From Allobosea sp. Root483D1 (GTDB lineage Bacteria > Pseudomonadota > Alphaproteobacteria > Rhizobiales > Beijerinckiaceae): 64,000 nt of DNA. The stretch spans positions 684,606-748,605 of the forward strand of contig NZ_LMJW01000001.1 in NCBI RefSeq assembly GCF_001429505.1, in the 5' to 3' direction. Below are positions 35,721-43,616 of this stretch, in pieces; the stretch's first letter is position 1; the number at the start of each line of letters is the position of its first letter. The notes below the pieces were generated by a model. The model was not told the DNA's origin, did no database searches, and worked only from the letters and a program-made list of their open reading frames with translations. The position numbers and the translations under genes are program-made.

Positions 35721-35777
35721 CCCCGCTTTAGCTGCACTTGTTTCGCGCCCGCAAGCTGCTGGCTCAAATCGGCGCGT
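35721..35777 (-). promoter_or_regulatory. SAM-II riboswitch (metA motif), copy 1
   Basis: The minus strand opens ACGCGCCGATTTGAG, continues GCTTGCGGGCGCG and closes GTGCAGCTAAAGCGGGG. It has P1 CGCGC/GCGCG, the GAUUU stretch that forms the SAM-II pseudoknot and the conserved GCUAAA near the 3' end. It lies 56 nt upstream of the start of the SsuA-like gene, with a GGAGGCA/TGCCTCC stem and the RBS hairpin in between. SAM-II usually represses sulfur or methionine genes, so the transporter likely serves sulfur supply. Confidence 0.92.
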
Positions 35778-35783
35778 GTCCGA

Positions 35784-35812
35784 TTTTTAGGTGCGCACGT
35801 TCTGTTTGTCAA
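35784..35812 (-). promoter_or_regulatory. Sigma-70-type promoter of the SAM-II ABC operon
   Basis: TTGACA (35807-35812) and TAAAAA (35784-35789) on the minus strand are 17 bp apart. The aptamer begins 6 bp after the -10. The -35 region matches that of the second SAM-II unit. Confidence 0.8.
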
Positions 35813-35946
35813 ACAAAACAGCCATCCATGTGAGATCGATATTTTCACATCTATACCATGTTGAATTAGAATTCCGCGCCTCGTCGCAATCGTGCTAGGA
35901 ATCGCTGACAGCCGCCTCTGCCGAAAGCCTCGAAGAGCCTCGTTCA

Positions 35947-38757
35947 GTGCCGCCCTCCCCCGACAAGCCAGCACCCCGCCTCGCCGAGTTCATCGACAAT
36001 CCCATGGCCGCGGTCGGCAAACTGGCGCGGCAGTTCGCCCAGGGCGATCGCGATAGCTTGCGCAGCGCCCTGGTCGATGCCCTGCGTGACAATCTCGATG
36101 AAGGGCGCCAGTCCGCCCGGGAAATCCTGGCGCGCACCCGCAACGGCCTGTCCTGCGCCAAGCGGCTGTCAGGTGTGATGGACAGCGTGGTCGCCAGCCT
36201 GCATGCGGCAGCGACGCGGCACTTCTACCCGGTCGACAATCCCTCCGCCGGCGAGCGCATCGCCGTCGTTGCGGTCGGCGGCTATGGCCGCGGCACGCTG
36301 GCGCCGGGCTCCGACGTCGACCTGCTCTTCCTCTTCCCCGACAAGCAGACGGCCTGGGGCGAGAGCGTGGTCGAGGCGATGCTCTACCCGCTCTGGGACC
36401 TGAAGCTGAAGGTTGGGCACTCCGTACGCTCGGTCGACGACTGCATCCGCGAGGGTCGGGCCGACATGACGATCCGGACCGCGCTGCTGGAGGCGCGGCT
36501 GATCTGCGGCGACGCGGCGCTGTTCGCCGATCTCGTCAAGCGTTACGGCGCCGAGATCGCCGAGGGCACCGCGCCCGCCTTCACCGAGGCCAAGCTCGCC
36601 GAGCGCGAGACCCGCGTCGCCCGCGCCGGCTCGTCGCGCTATCTGGTCGAGCCCAATGTCAAGGACGGCAAGGGCGGCCTGCGCGATCTCAACACGCTGT
36701 TCTGGATCGCGAAATACTCCTACCGCGTCGACGATTCCGCCGAGCTGGTCGAGGCGGGACTCTTCGACGCACGCGAATTCGCGATGTTCCAGCGCTCGGA
36801 GGAGTTCCTCTGGCGGGTACGCTGCTGGATGCATTTCATCACCGGCCGGGCCGAGGAGCGGCTCTCCTTCGACCTGCAGCGCCAGATCGCCGCCGCCATC
36901 GGCTATGCCGGCCGCAGCGGCCAGGCGCCGGTCGAGCGCTTCATGAAGGCCTACTTCCTGATCGCCAAGGATGTCGGCGACCTCACTGCGATCGTCTGCG
37001 CCGCGCTGGAGGCGCGCCAGCAGAAGCCGCGCGCCAGCCTGACCAGCCTGATCGGCACCTTCACCAAGCGCCGGCGGGTGCGCGCGCTCGGCCATCCCGA
37101 TTTCACTTTGCGAGGCCAGCGCCTCGCCGTCATCGACGACGAGGCCTTCAAGCGCGACCCGGTCAATCTTCTCAGGCTCTACGAGATCGCCAGCCGCGAC
37201 GATCTCGCGATCCACCCGGACACCAGCCGGCTGGTGACGCAGTCGCTCCGGCTGGTCACTCCGCAATTGCGGCAGGACCGCGAGGCCAACCGCATCTTCT
37301 TGGAGATCCTGACGGCGCGGCGCTCGCCGGAAGCGGTTCTGCGGCGGATGAACGAATCGGGGCTGCTCGGCCGTTTCATTCCGGATTTCGGCCGCATCGT
37401 CGCGATGATGCAGTTCAACATGTATCATCACTATACGGTCGACGAGCATCTGCTGCGCTCGATCGGCATCCTCGCCGAGATCGACGCCGGCAAGCTCGAA
37501 GCCGAGCATCCCCTGGCGAACTCGATCTTCGCGACGATCACCAACCGGCGCGCCCTCTATGTCGCACTGTTCCTGCACGACATCGCCAAGGGCCGGCCGG
37601 AGGACCACTCGGTCGCCGGCGCCCGCATCGCCCGCAAGCTCTGTCCGCGGCTCGGCCTGACCGACGCCCAGACCGAAACGGTTGTCTGGTTGATCGAGAA
37701 CCATCTGGTAATGTCGACCGTGGCCCAGAGCCGCGACCTCGGCGACCCAAAGACGATCGAGAGCTTCGCGGCAATCGTGCAGACGCTGGAGCGGCTGAAG
37801 CTCTTGCTGGTGCTGACCGTCGCCGACATCAAGGCGGTCGGCCCCGGAGTCTGGAATGGCTGGAAGGGCCAGCTCCTGCGCACGCTCTATTACGAGACCG
37901 AGGTGGTGCTCGCCGGCGGCCATTCCGGCATCGAGCGCAAGGCCAGGGTCGAACGCAAGCAGCAGGCGCTGGAGGCCCGCCTCGCCGACTGGACGGAAGA
38001 GGAGCGCGCCGCCTATCTCGCCCGGCACTATCCGGCTTACTGGCTCAAGGTCGAGCCCGAGCGGCAGGAGCAGCATGCCCGCTTCCTGCGGGAGGCGGAG
38101 ATCGCTGGCCGGACCACTGCGACCAAGGTCGAGACTGACCAGTTCCGCGGCGTGACGGAACTGACCGTGCTGGCTCCGGACCATCCCCGCCTGCTCGCCA
38201 TCGTCACCGGCGCCTGCGCCGCGGCCGGCGGCAACATCGTCGACGCGCAGATCTTCACCACCACCGACGGGCTGGTGCTCGACACGATCTTCGTCTCCCG
38301 CGCCTTCGAACGAGACGACGACGAACTGCGCCGGGCCGAGCGGATCGCGGCTGCGATCGAGCGCGCGCTCAAGGGCGAGATCAAGATCGCCGACCTCGTC
38401 GCCCAGCGCCGCGCGCCGCCGCCACGCGGCGGAACCTTCCAGGTCGCGCCCGAGGTCATCATCGACAACGTCCTGTCGTCGCGGCACACGGTGCTGGAGG
38501 TTTCGGGCCTCGACCGGCCCGGCCTGCTCTACGATCTCACCACCGCGATCGGTAAGCTCAACCTCAACATCGCCTCGGCCCATATTGCGACCTTCGGCGA
38601 GAAGGCGGTCGACGTCTTCTACGTCACCGACCTCACCGGGGCGAAGATCACCTCGACCGGGCGGCAGCTCGTAATCCGCCAGGCGCTGCTCGCCGTGTTC
38701 GCCCTGGAGCTCGACAAGCAGGCCTCCGGCAAGGCCAAGACCATGGCCCGCGCTTGA
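35947..38757 (+). CDS. glnD: Bifunctional [protein-PII] uridylyltransferase/uridylyl-removing enzyme GlnD
   Basis: The 936-aa sensor of glutamine uridylylates and deuridylylates PII. It has the nucleotidyltransferase motif GGYGRGTLAPGSDVDLLF (GSDVD at residues 121-125), the HD domain (HHYTVDEHLLRS, LFLHDIAKGRPEDHS) and two C-terminal ACT domains (ELTVLAPDHPRLLAIVTGACA and VLEVSGLDRPGLLYDLTTAI). The start is a GTG with a weak ribosome-binding site. With rpoN and ptsN in the same window, this is a second nitrogen-control locus. Confidence 0.97.
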   Translation: MPPSPDKPAPRLAEFIDNPMAAVGKLARQFAQGDRDSLRSALVDALRDNLDEGRQSAREILARTRNGLSCAKRLSGVMDSVVASLHAAATRHFYPVDNPSAGERIAVVAVGGYGRGTLAPGSDVDLLFLFPDKQTAWGESVVEAMLYPLWDLKLKVGHSVRSVDDCIREGRADMTIRTALLEARLICGDAALFADLVKRYGAEIAEGTAPAFTEAKLAERETRVARAGSSRYLVEPNVKDGKGGLRDLNTLFWIAKYSYRVDDSAELVEAGLFDAREFAMFQRSEEFLWRVRCWMHFITGRAEERLSFDLQRQIAAAIGYAGRSGQAPVERFMKAYFLIAKDVGDLTAIVCAALEARQQKPRASLTSLIGTFTKRRRVRALGHPDFTLRGQRLAVIDDEAFKRDPVNLLRLYEIASRDDLAIHPDTSRLVTQSLRLVTPQLRQDREANRIFLEILTARRSPEAVLRRMNESGLLGRFIPDFGRIVAMMQFNMYHHYTVDEHLLRSIGILAEIDAGKLEAEHPLANSIFATITNRRALYVALFLHDIAKGRPEDHSVAGARIARKLCPRLGLTDAQTETVVWLIENHLVMSTVAQSRDLGDPKTIESFAAIVQTLERLKLLLVLTVADIKAVGPGVWNGWKGQLLRTLYYETEVVLAGGHSGIERKARVERKQQALEARLADWTEEERAAYLARHYPAYWLKVEPERQEQHARFLREAEIAGRTTATKVETDQFRGVTELTVLAPDHPRLLAIVTGACAAAGGNIVDAQIFTTTDGLVLDTIFVSRAFERDDDELRRAERIAAAIERALKGEIKIADLVAQRRAPPPRGGTFQVAPEVIIDNVLSSRHTVLEVSGLDRPGLLYDLTTAIGKLNLNIASAHIATFGEKAVDVFYVTDLTGAKITSTGRQLVIRQALLAVFALELDKQASGKAKTMARA

Positions 38758-38853
38758 TTTCGCCCGGCCGAAGCCCGATATCGGCTGCGAAGCCGGTGTG
38801 CCCCCGAGGTTACGCCGCAACGATGCATGACGATCAACGATTGGGATGATGGA

Positions 38854-39477
38854 ATGACGCAGAACCCTGCGAAGGACGATCCGAAGCCGGAAACCGAGAA
38901 TCAGGACGCGGCCGAGACGAAGACGAGCGATACGCAGACGCCCGATCCGCTCGCCACGGCCGAAGCCGAGCGCGACGACTTCAAGGACAAGCTGCTGCGC
39001 ACCCTCGCCGAGATGGAGAACCTGCGCCGGCGCACCGAGCGCGAGATCGCCGACGCCAAGGCCTATGCGGTGACCAGCTTCGCCCGCGACCTGCTCGGCT
39101 CGGCCGACAACCTGCGCCGCGCGCTCGAAAGCGTCCCGGAGACGGCCCGCACTGCCGCTGACAGCACGCTGTCGGCCGTGGTCGAAGGCGTCGAATTGAC
39201 CGAGCGCGAGCTGCTGAAGACGCTCGAGCGCCATGGCGTGCGCAAGATCGACCCGCAAGGCGAGAAGTTCGACCCGAACCTGCACCAGGCGATGTTTGAG
39301 GCGCCCGATGCCGCGATCGCCAAGGGCCTCGTCTCGAAGGTGGTGCAGACCGGCTACAAGATCGGCGAGCGCGTGCTGCGCCCGGCTCTGGTCGGCGTCT
39401 CGGCCGGCGCGCCCAAGCCTGCGGCAAACGGCTCGGACAGCCCGGCCGCGGATGCTGGCGACAAGCCGGCGAACTGA
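38854..39477 (+). CDS. grpE: Nucleotide exchange factor GrpE
   Basis: The GrpE co-chaperone drives ADP release from DnaK. Landmarks are the coiled coil with DKLLRTLAEMENLRRRTEREI, FARDLLGSADNLRRAL, and the beta domain GEKFDPNLHQAMFEAPD with VVQTGYKIGERVLRPALVGV. I start at the ATG giving MTQNPAKDD (GGGATGATGG just upstream); an ATG nine codons earlier is also possible. The usual partner hrcA is not adjacent; glnD is upstream instead. Confidence 0.95.
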   Translation: MTQNPAKDDPKPETENQDAAETKTSDTQTPDPLATAEAERDDFKDKLLRTLAEMENLRRRTEREIADAKAYAVTSFARDLLGSADNLRRALESVPETARTAADSTLSAVVEGVELTERELLKTLERHGVRKIDPQGEKFDPNLHQAMFEAPDAAIAKGLVSKVVQTGYKIGERVLRPALVGVSAGAPKPAANGSDSPAADAGDKPAN

Positions 39478-39480
39478 CAG

Positions 39481-40113
39481 GTGCTCGAAGCTGCGGGCGT
39501 CGTCGTCTTCGCCCTGACCGGGGCGCTGGTCGCCGCCCGCAAGCGGATGGACCCGTTCGGCTTCATCCTGCTCGCGATCGTCACCGGCGTCGGTGGCGGC
39601 ACCTTGCGTGATCTCCTGCTCGACCGGCGTGTCTTCTGGATCGAGGCACCGTCCGACGTGATGCTGTGCACGGCCGTCGCCGTGGCGGCCTGGGCGATCG
39701 CCTATGCCAAGCCCGGCATGCTTGATGGCTGGGGCGCCAAGCGCCTGCTGATCTGGGCCGATGCCGCCGGGCTTGCACTCTTCGCCGTCGTCGGGGCCCA
39801 AAAGGGCCTCGCAGCGGGCGTTCCGATCGCCTCCGCCATCGCCTTCGGTGCGATGACCGCGACCTTCGGCGGCATCATCCGCGATCTCCTCGCCGGCGAC
39901 CGGCCGATGGTGCTGTGGAGTCGCGACTTCTACGTCACCGCCGCGGCGGCCGGTGCTGGCGCGACGGTCGGCCTCGCACAGATGGGCTTCGCCCCGATGC
40001 TCGTCATGCTCGGCGGAATTGCCGCCGGCTTCGGCCTGCGCGCCGGCTCGATCCTATTCGGCTGGTCGTTCCCGAGCCTGCCGGGCGACGACGCGCCAAC
40101 GCCCTCAGCCTAA
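39481..40113 (+). CDS. Trimeric intracellular cation channel-type protein (UPF0126/TRIC)
   Basis: The 210-aa protein has two repeats of a three-helix unit, each with the GG-x-x-RDLL motif (GVGGGTLRDLLLDRRVFWI near residue 38 and TFGGIIRDLLAGDRPMVL near 120). This is the UPF0126/bacterial TRIC channel pattern, with cation conduction across the inner membrane expected. The start is a GTG one codon after the grpE stop, in the same frame, so translation may be coupled or reinitiated. Confidence 0.88.
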   Translation: MLEAAGVVVFALTGALVAARKRMDPFGFILLAIVTGVGGGTLRDLLLDRRVFWIEAPSDVMLCTAVAVAAWAIAYAKPGMLDGWGAKRLLIWADAAGLALFAVVGAQKGLAAGVPIASAIAFGAMTATFGGIIRDLLAGDRPMVLWSRDFYVTAAAAGAGATVGLAQMGFAPMLVMLGGIAAGFGLRAGSILFGWSFPSLPGDDAPTPSA

Positions 40114-40728
40114 CGGCTTCGTCACCCGCCTCAGGGTCAGGTTGATCCGGCCGGCCTGCGGCAGCAGGCTCGACGAGCCCGCGAGGATGCGGTCGATGCC
40201 GTGAAAAGCGAGCCGCGCCTCGCCGCCGAAGGCGAGCGCATCGCCCGAGGCCAGCTTCAGCGAAACCGTCTTGCCGCCGCGGCTGGTGCCGCCGATGCGG
40301 AAGACGGCGGTGTCGCCGAGCGAGAGCGACAGCACCGGCGCGTCGAAATCCTGCTCGTCGCGATCCTGATGCAGGCCCATCTTCGCGGTCGGCTCGTAGA
40401 AATTGACCAGGCAGGCCTCTGGCAGATGCGGGTAGCCCGCGAGTTCCTCCCAGGCGCGCAGCAGCCGGTCCGGGATCGGGGGCCAGGTCGCGCCGGTCTC
40501 GGGATGCAATGGCTGGTAGCGGTAGCCGCGCTCATCCGAGACCCAGCCGAGCGAGCCGCAATTGGTCATTCTGACCGAGAATGGTTTTCCGGTCTTCGGC
40601 ATGCGCGGCACGTAGAACGGCGCCTGCCGCGCCGCCTCGCGCAAGTCGGCGACCAGCGCCGCCTGCTCGGCCGGATCGAGATAACCCGGCCAATGCGTCA
40701 CGCCCGGCGCAACGACGAGGGCGGTCAT
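40105..40728 (-). CDS. alkB: Alpha-ketoglutarate-dependent dioxygenase AlkB
   Basis: The 207-aa DNA/RNA alkylation-repair enzyme oxidatively removes methyl groups from 1-meA and 3-meC. The Fe ligands are in GLHQDRDEQDF (His and Asp) and RLAFHGIDRIL (His); RINLTLRRV provides the 2-oxoglutarate-binding arginines. NCGSLGWVSDERGYRY is the substrate loop. Its 3' end overlaps the TRIC-type gene by 9 bp on the opposite strand. It follows dapB by 8 bp and is probably co-transcribed with it. Confidence 0.94.
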   Translation of the reverse strand: MTALVVAPGVTHWPGYLDPAEQAALVADLREAARQAPFYVPRMPKTGKPFSVRMTNCGSLGWVSDERGYRYQPLHPETGATWPPIPDRLLRAWEELAGYPHLPEACLVNFYEPTAKMGLHQDRDEQDFDAPVLSLSLGDTAVFRIGGTSRGGKTVSLKLASGDALAFGGEARLAFHGIDRILAGSSSLLPQAGRINLTLRRVTKPLG

Positions 40729-40736
40729 CCCGGCAC

Positions 40737-41552
40737 TCAGATTTTATCGAGGCCGAGCACGTCGGCCATCGAATAGAGCCCGGGCTTGCGGCCGCGCCCC
40801 CAGAGCGCAGCCTTGACCGCGCCCTGTGCGAACAGGCTGCGATCCTCGGCGACATGGGCGAACTCGAGCCGCTCGCCGGCCCCGGCGAAGATCACCTTGT
40901 GGTCGCCGATGACGGTGCCGCCGCGCAACGCTGCAAAACCGATCGTGCCGGGCTGGCGGGCGCCGACCTGACCATCGCGCGCCGCGACGCGAGACTCGGC
41001 GAGATCGACGGCACGCCCCTGCGCCGCCGCTTCGCCGAGCAGGACGGCGGTGCCCGAAGGCGCGTCGACCTTCATGCGATGGTGCATCTCGACGATCTCG
41101 ATGTCCCAGTCGGTGCCGAGCGTCGCCGCGACCTTGCGCACCAGCGCCGCCAGCAGGTTGACGCCGAGGCTCATATTGCCGGAGCGGATGATCGCGGCAT
41201 GGCGCGAGGCCGCCTCCAGCTTCGCCAGATGCTGCGGCTCCATGCCGGTGGTGCCAGCGACATGGACGATGCGGGCCTGGGCGGCGAGGCCGGCGAAGGC
41301 GACACTGGCCTCGGGTGTGGTGAAATCGAGCACGCCCTCTGCTTCGACGAAAGCGGCGAGCGCGTCGTCGCTGACTTTGACGCCACTGGCGGGCAGACCG
41401 GCCAGCACCGCGGCATCCTGGCCGAGCGCGGGCGAACCCGGACGCTCGATAGCAGCCGAGAGCACACAGCCTTGCGTGTCATGGATCGCTTTGACCAGCG
41501 TGCGGCCCATCCGGCCGGCAGCGCCGACGACGACGAGACGCATGTCGCTCAT
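40737..41552 (-). CDS. dapB: 4-hydroxy-tetrahydrodipicolinate reductase
   Basis: The 271-aa enzyme makes tetrahydrodipicolinate in lysine/DAP synthesis. The Rossmann motif [10 protein letters not shown] lies at the N-terminus, and the catalytic loop [13 protein letters not shown] near residue 160 carries the His and Lys. NMSLGVNLL and [12 protein letters not shown] are also typical. ATG codons at residues 1 and 4 are both possible. Confidence 0.97.
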   Translation of the reverse strand: MSDMRLVVVGAAGRMGRTLVKAIHDTQGCVLSAAIERPGSPALGQDAAVLAGLPASGVKVSDDALAAFVEAEGVLDFTTPEASVAFAGLAAQARIVHVAGTTGMEPQHLAKLEAASRHAAIIRSGNMSLGVNLLAALVRKVAATLGTDWDIEIVEMHHRMKVDAPSGTAVLLGEAAAQGRAVDLAESRVAARDGQVGARQPGTIGFAALRGGTVIGDHKVIFAGAGERLEFAHVAEDRSLFAQGAVKAALWGRGRKPGLYSMADVLGLDKI

Positions 41553-41633
41553 GGTGATCGCTCCAGTCAGTATCCAGACCGGCGCAAGCCGGGCAGCGCA
41601 TGCCTATAAGCCGCTTCGCTTCACGCTGAAACG

Positions 41634-41659
41634 AAAAACGGCCGGGCAAAGCCCGGCCG
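41634..41659 (-). terminator. Rho-independent terminator of the Tim44-domain gene
   Basis: On the minus strand CGGCCGGGC and GCCCGGCCG pair around TTT and are followed by TTTTT. It lies 26 bp after the stop of the Tim44-domain gene and upstream of dapB. Confidence 0.88.
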
Positions 41660-41685
41660 CGCAGATTTCGGGTGCCGCTACCGGC

Positions 41686-42642
41686 TTAGTCGACCGGCTG
41701 GATCGCCGCGACCTTCCACTCGCCGCCGCGCGAGCGCGTGAAGGTCCAGTGCTCGGTGACCTCGCGCGGGATCGTGGCATGGCCCTCGACGACCTTGCCG
41801 CCATTGCGCTCGACCATGGCGGTGAGCAGGCTGAAGCGCATCGCGACGGTGGCGTAGTCATAGCCGTCCTCGCGCCAGGACTCGGCGAGGTCGCCCTGCA
41901 GCAGCTTGACCTCGGCAGCGCGCTCGACCAGCCCCTTGCGGGCGTTCTCGGCGAACTCCTCCTCCAGCGCACCGGAGATCTCCGGCGTCGTGATCTGGCG
42001 CAGGCGCACGACGTTCTCATCGGAGATCGCGGCCTGCACCTCGGAGAGCAGGCGCTCGAAGTTGCCGTAGTCGGCGCCAACGAGCTCGAACTCGACCGGC
42101 TTGGCGGCAGCAGCCGCGGCAGCGCCGCCGCCGAGACCACCCATCGCCGGAGCCGCCGGCTGCGGCTCATAGGCCTGGCGGCCGAGCGGCCCACCGGCGC
42201 TGGCGAGCTGCGGCTCGCTGCGGCGGCGGAAGAAGCGCAGCGCCAGCCAGATCAGGCCACCGATCAGCGCGACCTGGAAGAGCATGCCGAGCATGCCGGC
42301 AAGACCGCCGAAGCCGGCGCCCGAGAGCAGGCCGAACAGGCCGGCGCCGAGCAGGCCGCCAGCGACGCCCATCATCAGGCTGCGCGCCATGGACGGGCGG
42401 GCCGCCTGCGCAGCAGCGCCTGCGGCCGGAGCCGCAGCCGACGGGCCTGCCTGCGTCTGGTTGCGCTGGAACGAAGAGCCGGGCGCAGTCGGCGTCGGCG
42501 CGACCTGCGACTGGGCGCGCGAGCCACGGCTGCCGAAGCTGCGGCCGCCCGGGGCGGCCTCGGCGATGATCGGCACCAGCAGGAGAGCGCCGGCGATAAG
42601 GGCGATTGCACGTCCACGACGGGCGAGCGAAATCAGTGACAT
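41686..42642 (-). CDS. Tim44-like domain membrane protein
   Basis: The 318-aa protein begins with a signal or anchor segment (residues 11-29), then a Pro/Ala/Gln-rich stretch, two or three hydrophobic segments with Gly-rich turns (about residues 85-135), and a C-terminal Tim44-like domain (ADYGNFERLLSEVQAAISDENVVRLRQIT, then VTEHWTFTRSRGGEWKVAAIQ). Bacterial members sit in the inner membrane; some relate to translocation or membrane stress, but the function is not settled. It has its own terminator. Confidence 0.88.
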   Translation of the reverse strand: MSLISLARRGRAIALIAGALLLVPIIAEAAPGGRSFGSRGSRAQSQVAPTPTAPGSSFQRNQTQAGPSAAAPAAGAAAQAARPSMARSLMMGVAGGLLGAGLFGLLSGAGFGGLAGMLGMLFQVALIGGLIWLALRFFRRRSEPQLASAGGPLGRQAYEPQPAAPAMGGLGGGAAAAAAAKPVEFELVGADYGNFERLLSEVQAAISDENVVRLRQITTPEISGALEEEFAENARKGLVERAAEVKLLQGDLAESWREDGYDYATVAMRFSLLTAMVERNGGKVVEGHATIPREVTEHWTFTRSRGGEWKVAAIQPVD

Positions 42643-42824
42643 GGTTCCTCCCGGAGCCGGGATCGGCTCACTGGACCCGAAATATGGTCGGGTCGTACGA
42701 CTTTCGCAAGGAGGGGGTGGCCTGCAACCTTCGACGGAGGGCCAGGAGAACGTTGGGTTGCCGGCTTCACTATGCTATCGTTTCCGTCTCGTTACGCTGA
42801 TCCAGCGAATGACGGGAGCGAGCC

Positions 42825-43133
42825 ATGGTCCGATCCCCTCGGAGGCTACCGCGCTCTGGTGCCGCAGCGCTGCTGTTGTCGGCTCTTTCTGCGACGATTC
42901 TGCTACTATTTCCGCTTCCTGTCACAGCACAGGAGAAAGCCGTCGCCCTCGACCGGCCGCGCCTGGCGCAGGCGCCCGAGCCCCTTTGCTTCTGCTGGAG
43001 TGACGGAAAGAAGATCGCGGAAGGCAACATGGCCTGCATCCGCACCACCCTGGGCCGCCGCCTCGCCACCTGCGGCCGGGTCATCAACATGATGTCCTGG
43101 GAATTGACCGAGAACCCCTGCCCGGAAAGCTGA
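42825..43133 (+). CDS. Small secreted cysteine-containing protein, unknown function
   Basis: The 102-aa protein has an Arg-rich N-terminus, a hydrophobic signal segment (about residues 13-33, cleavage near VTAQ) and a mature part with CFCW, MACIR, ATCGR and NPCPES, giving five cysteines. I recognise no domain. ACGGGAGCGAGCC precedes the ATG. Other open frames overlap on this strand but lack these signals. Confidence 0.7.
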   Translation: MVRSPRRLPRSGAAALLLSALSATILLLFPLPVTAQEKAVALDRPRLAQAPEPLCFCWSDGKKIAEGNMACIRTTLGRRLATCGRVINMMSWELTENPCPES

Positions 43134-43176
43134 GCCGCCCCGCCGGGCCGTCACCCCTCTGACGAGCGCTCAAAGG

Positions 43177-43206
43177 AAAAGCGCCGCGGGGCCTCTCCCG
43201 CGACGC
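43177..43206 (-). terminator. Rho-independent terminator of the 27-aa membrane peptide gene
   Basis: On the minus strand GCGTCGCGGG pairs with CCCGCGGCGC (one T-G pair) and is followed by TTTTCCTTT. It lies 44 bp after the stop of the small gene, supporting that gene as a real transcription unit. Confidence 0.75.
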
Positions 43207-43250
43207 TTCCAATTGGCTTGTGGTCCTTCGACTTGAGACTGACTTCCTCG

Positions 43251-43334
43251 TCAGAACGCTCCGATCACGATCGCCAGAACCAGCGCAAATGCCGCACCCA
43301 TGGCCAACCGGTCGAGACTTAGCGCGAGGTTCAT
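43251..43334 (-). CDS. 27-aa single-pass membrane peptide
   Basis: The short ORF encodes MNLALSLDRLAMGAAF followed by ALVLAIVIGAF, a polar N-terminus and one hydrophobic helix ending near the stop. AGGAGGG lies 6 nt before the ATG, one of the best ribosome-binding sites in the window, and a hairpin terminator follows. It is too short for most gene finders. I have no function to offer; regulation by CtrA is possible from the box at 43438. Confidence 0.72.
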   Translation of the reverse strand: MNLALSLDRLAMGAAFALVLAIVIGAF

Positions 43335-43616
43335 GAGAACCCTCCTTTGTCATTGACCTGACATGGAAGCTAGCAGAAACGACGGCCTCCGCAAGTGCCT
43401 GCATGGCCGCAGCCGACGTCGCACCAGAGAAACGTTCTTAATCAGCGGTTAAATCATTGAACTGCTTTGTGGATAGTCCCGAACAAGACCTTCTCGACAG
43501 AAGCTTTTAGTATTTCCAAGTGCAGCATAAATCCTCAACGCCACAATCAAACCAAAGTTGTTGCAGCGCAATATTGTCCCACACGGAACGAGCGCCCAGG
43601 TCTCGCCGAGAAATCG
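43335..43616. other. AT-rich intergenic region with possible 24-aa ORF
   Basis: This stretch is clearly more AT-rich than its surroundings, especially 43430-43600. It holds the CtrA-type box at 43438. On the minus strand an ORF at 43454-43528 (MLHLEILKASVEKVLFGTIH plus four residues) has GAGG 4 nt before its ATG; its stop abuts the CtrA box. I rate that ORF as only a possibility. Confidence 0.45.
43438..43452. promoter_or_regulatory. CtrA-type box TTAA-N7-TTAA
   Basis: TTAATCAGCGGTTAA matches the CtrA full site exactly (two TTAA half-sites, 7-bp spacer). It lies 103 bp upstream of the 27-aa membrane peptide gene, the only annotated start that faces it. TTAA is rare in DNA of this GC content. 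Confidence 0.6.

Noticed and set aside
36169..39801. A 1210-codon open frame antisense to glnD and grpE
   Set aside because: The sense strand encodes well-conserved GlnD and GrpE with all motifs; the antisense product is low-complexity and charge-rich, as expected for a shadow frame in GC-rich DNA.
42772..43092. Alternative 106-codon plus-strand frame overlapping the small Cys protein gene
   Set aside because: It has no ribosome-binding site and an Arg/Pro/Ser-rich product, whereas the other frame has a signal peptide and regular cysteines.
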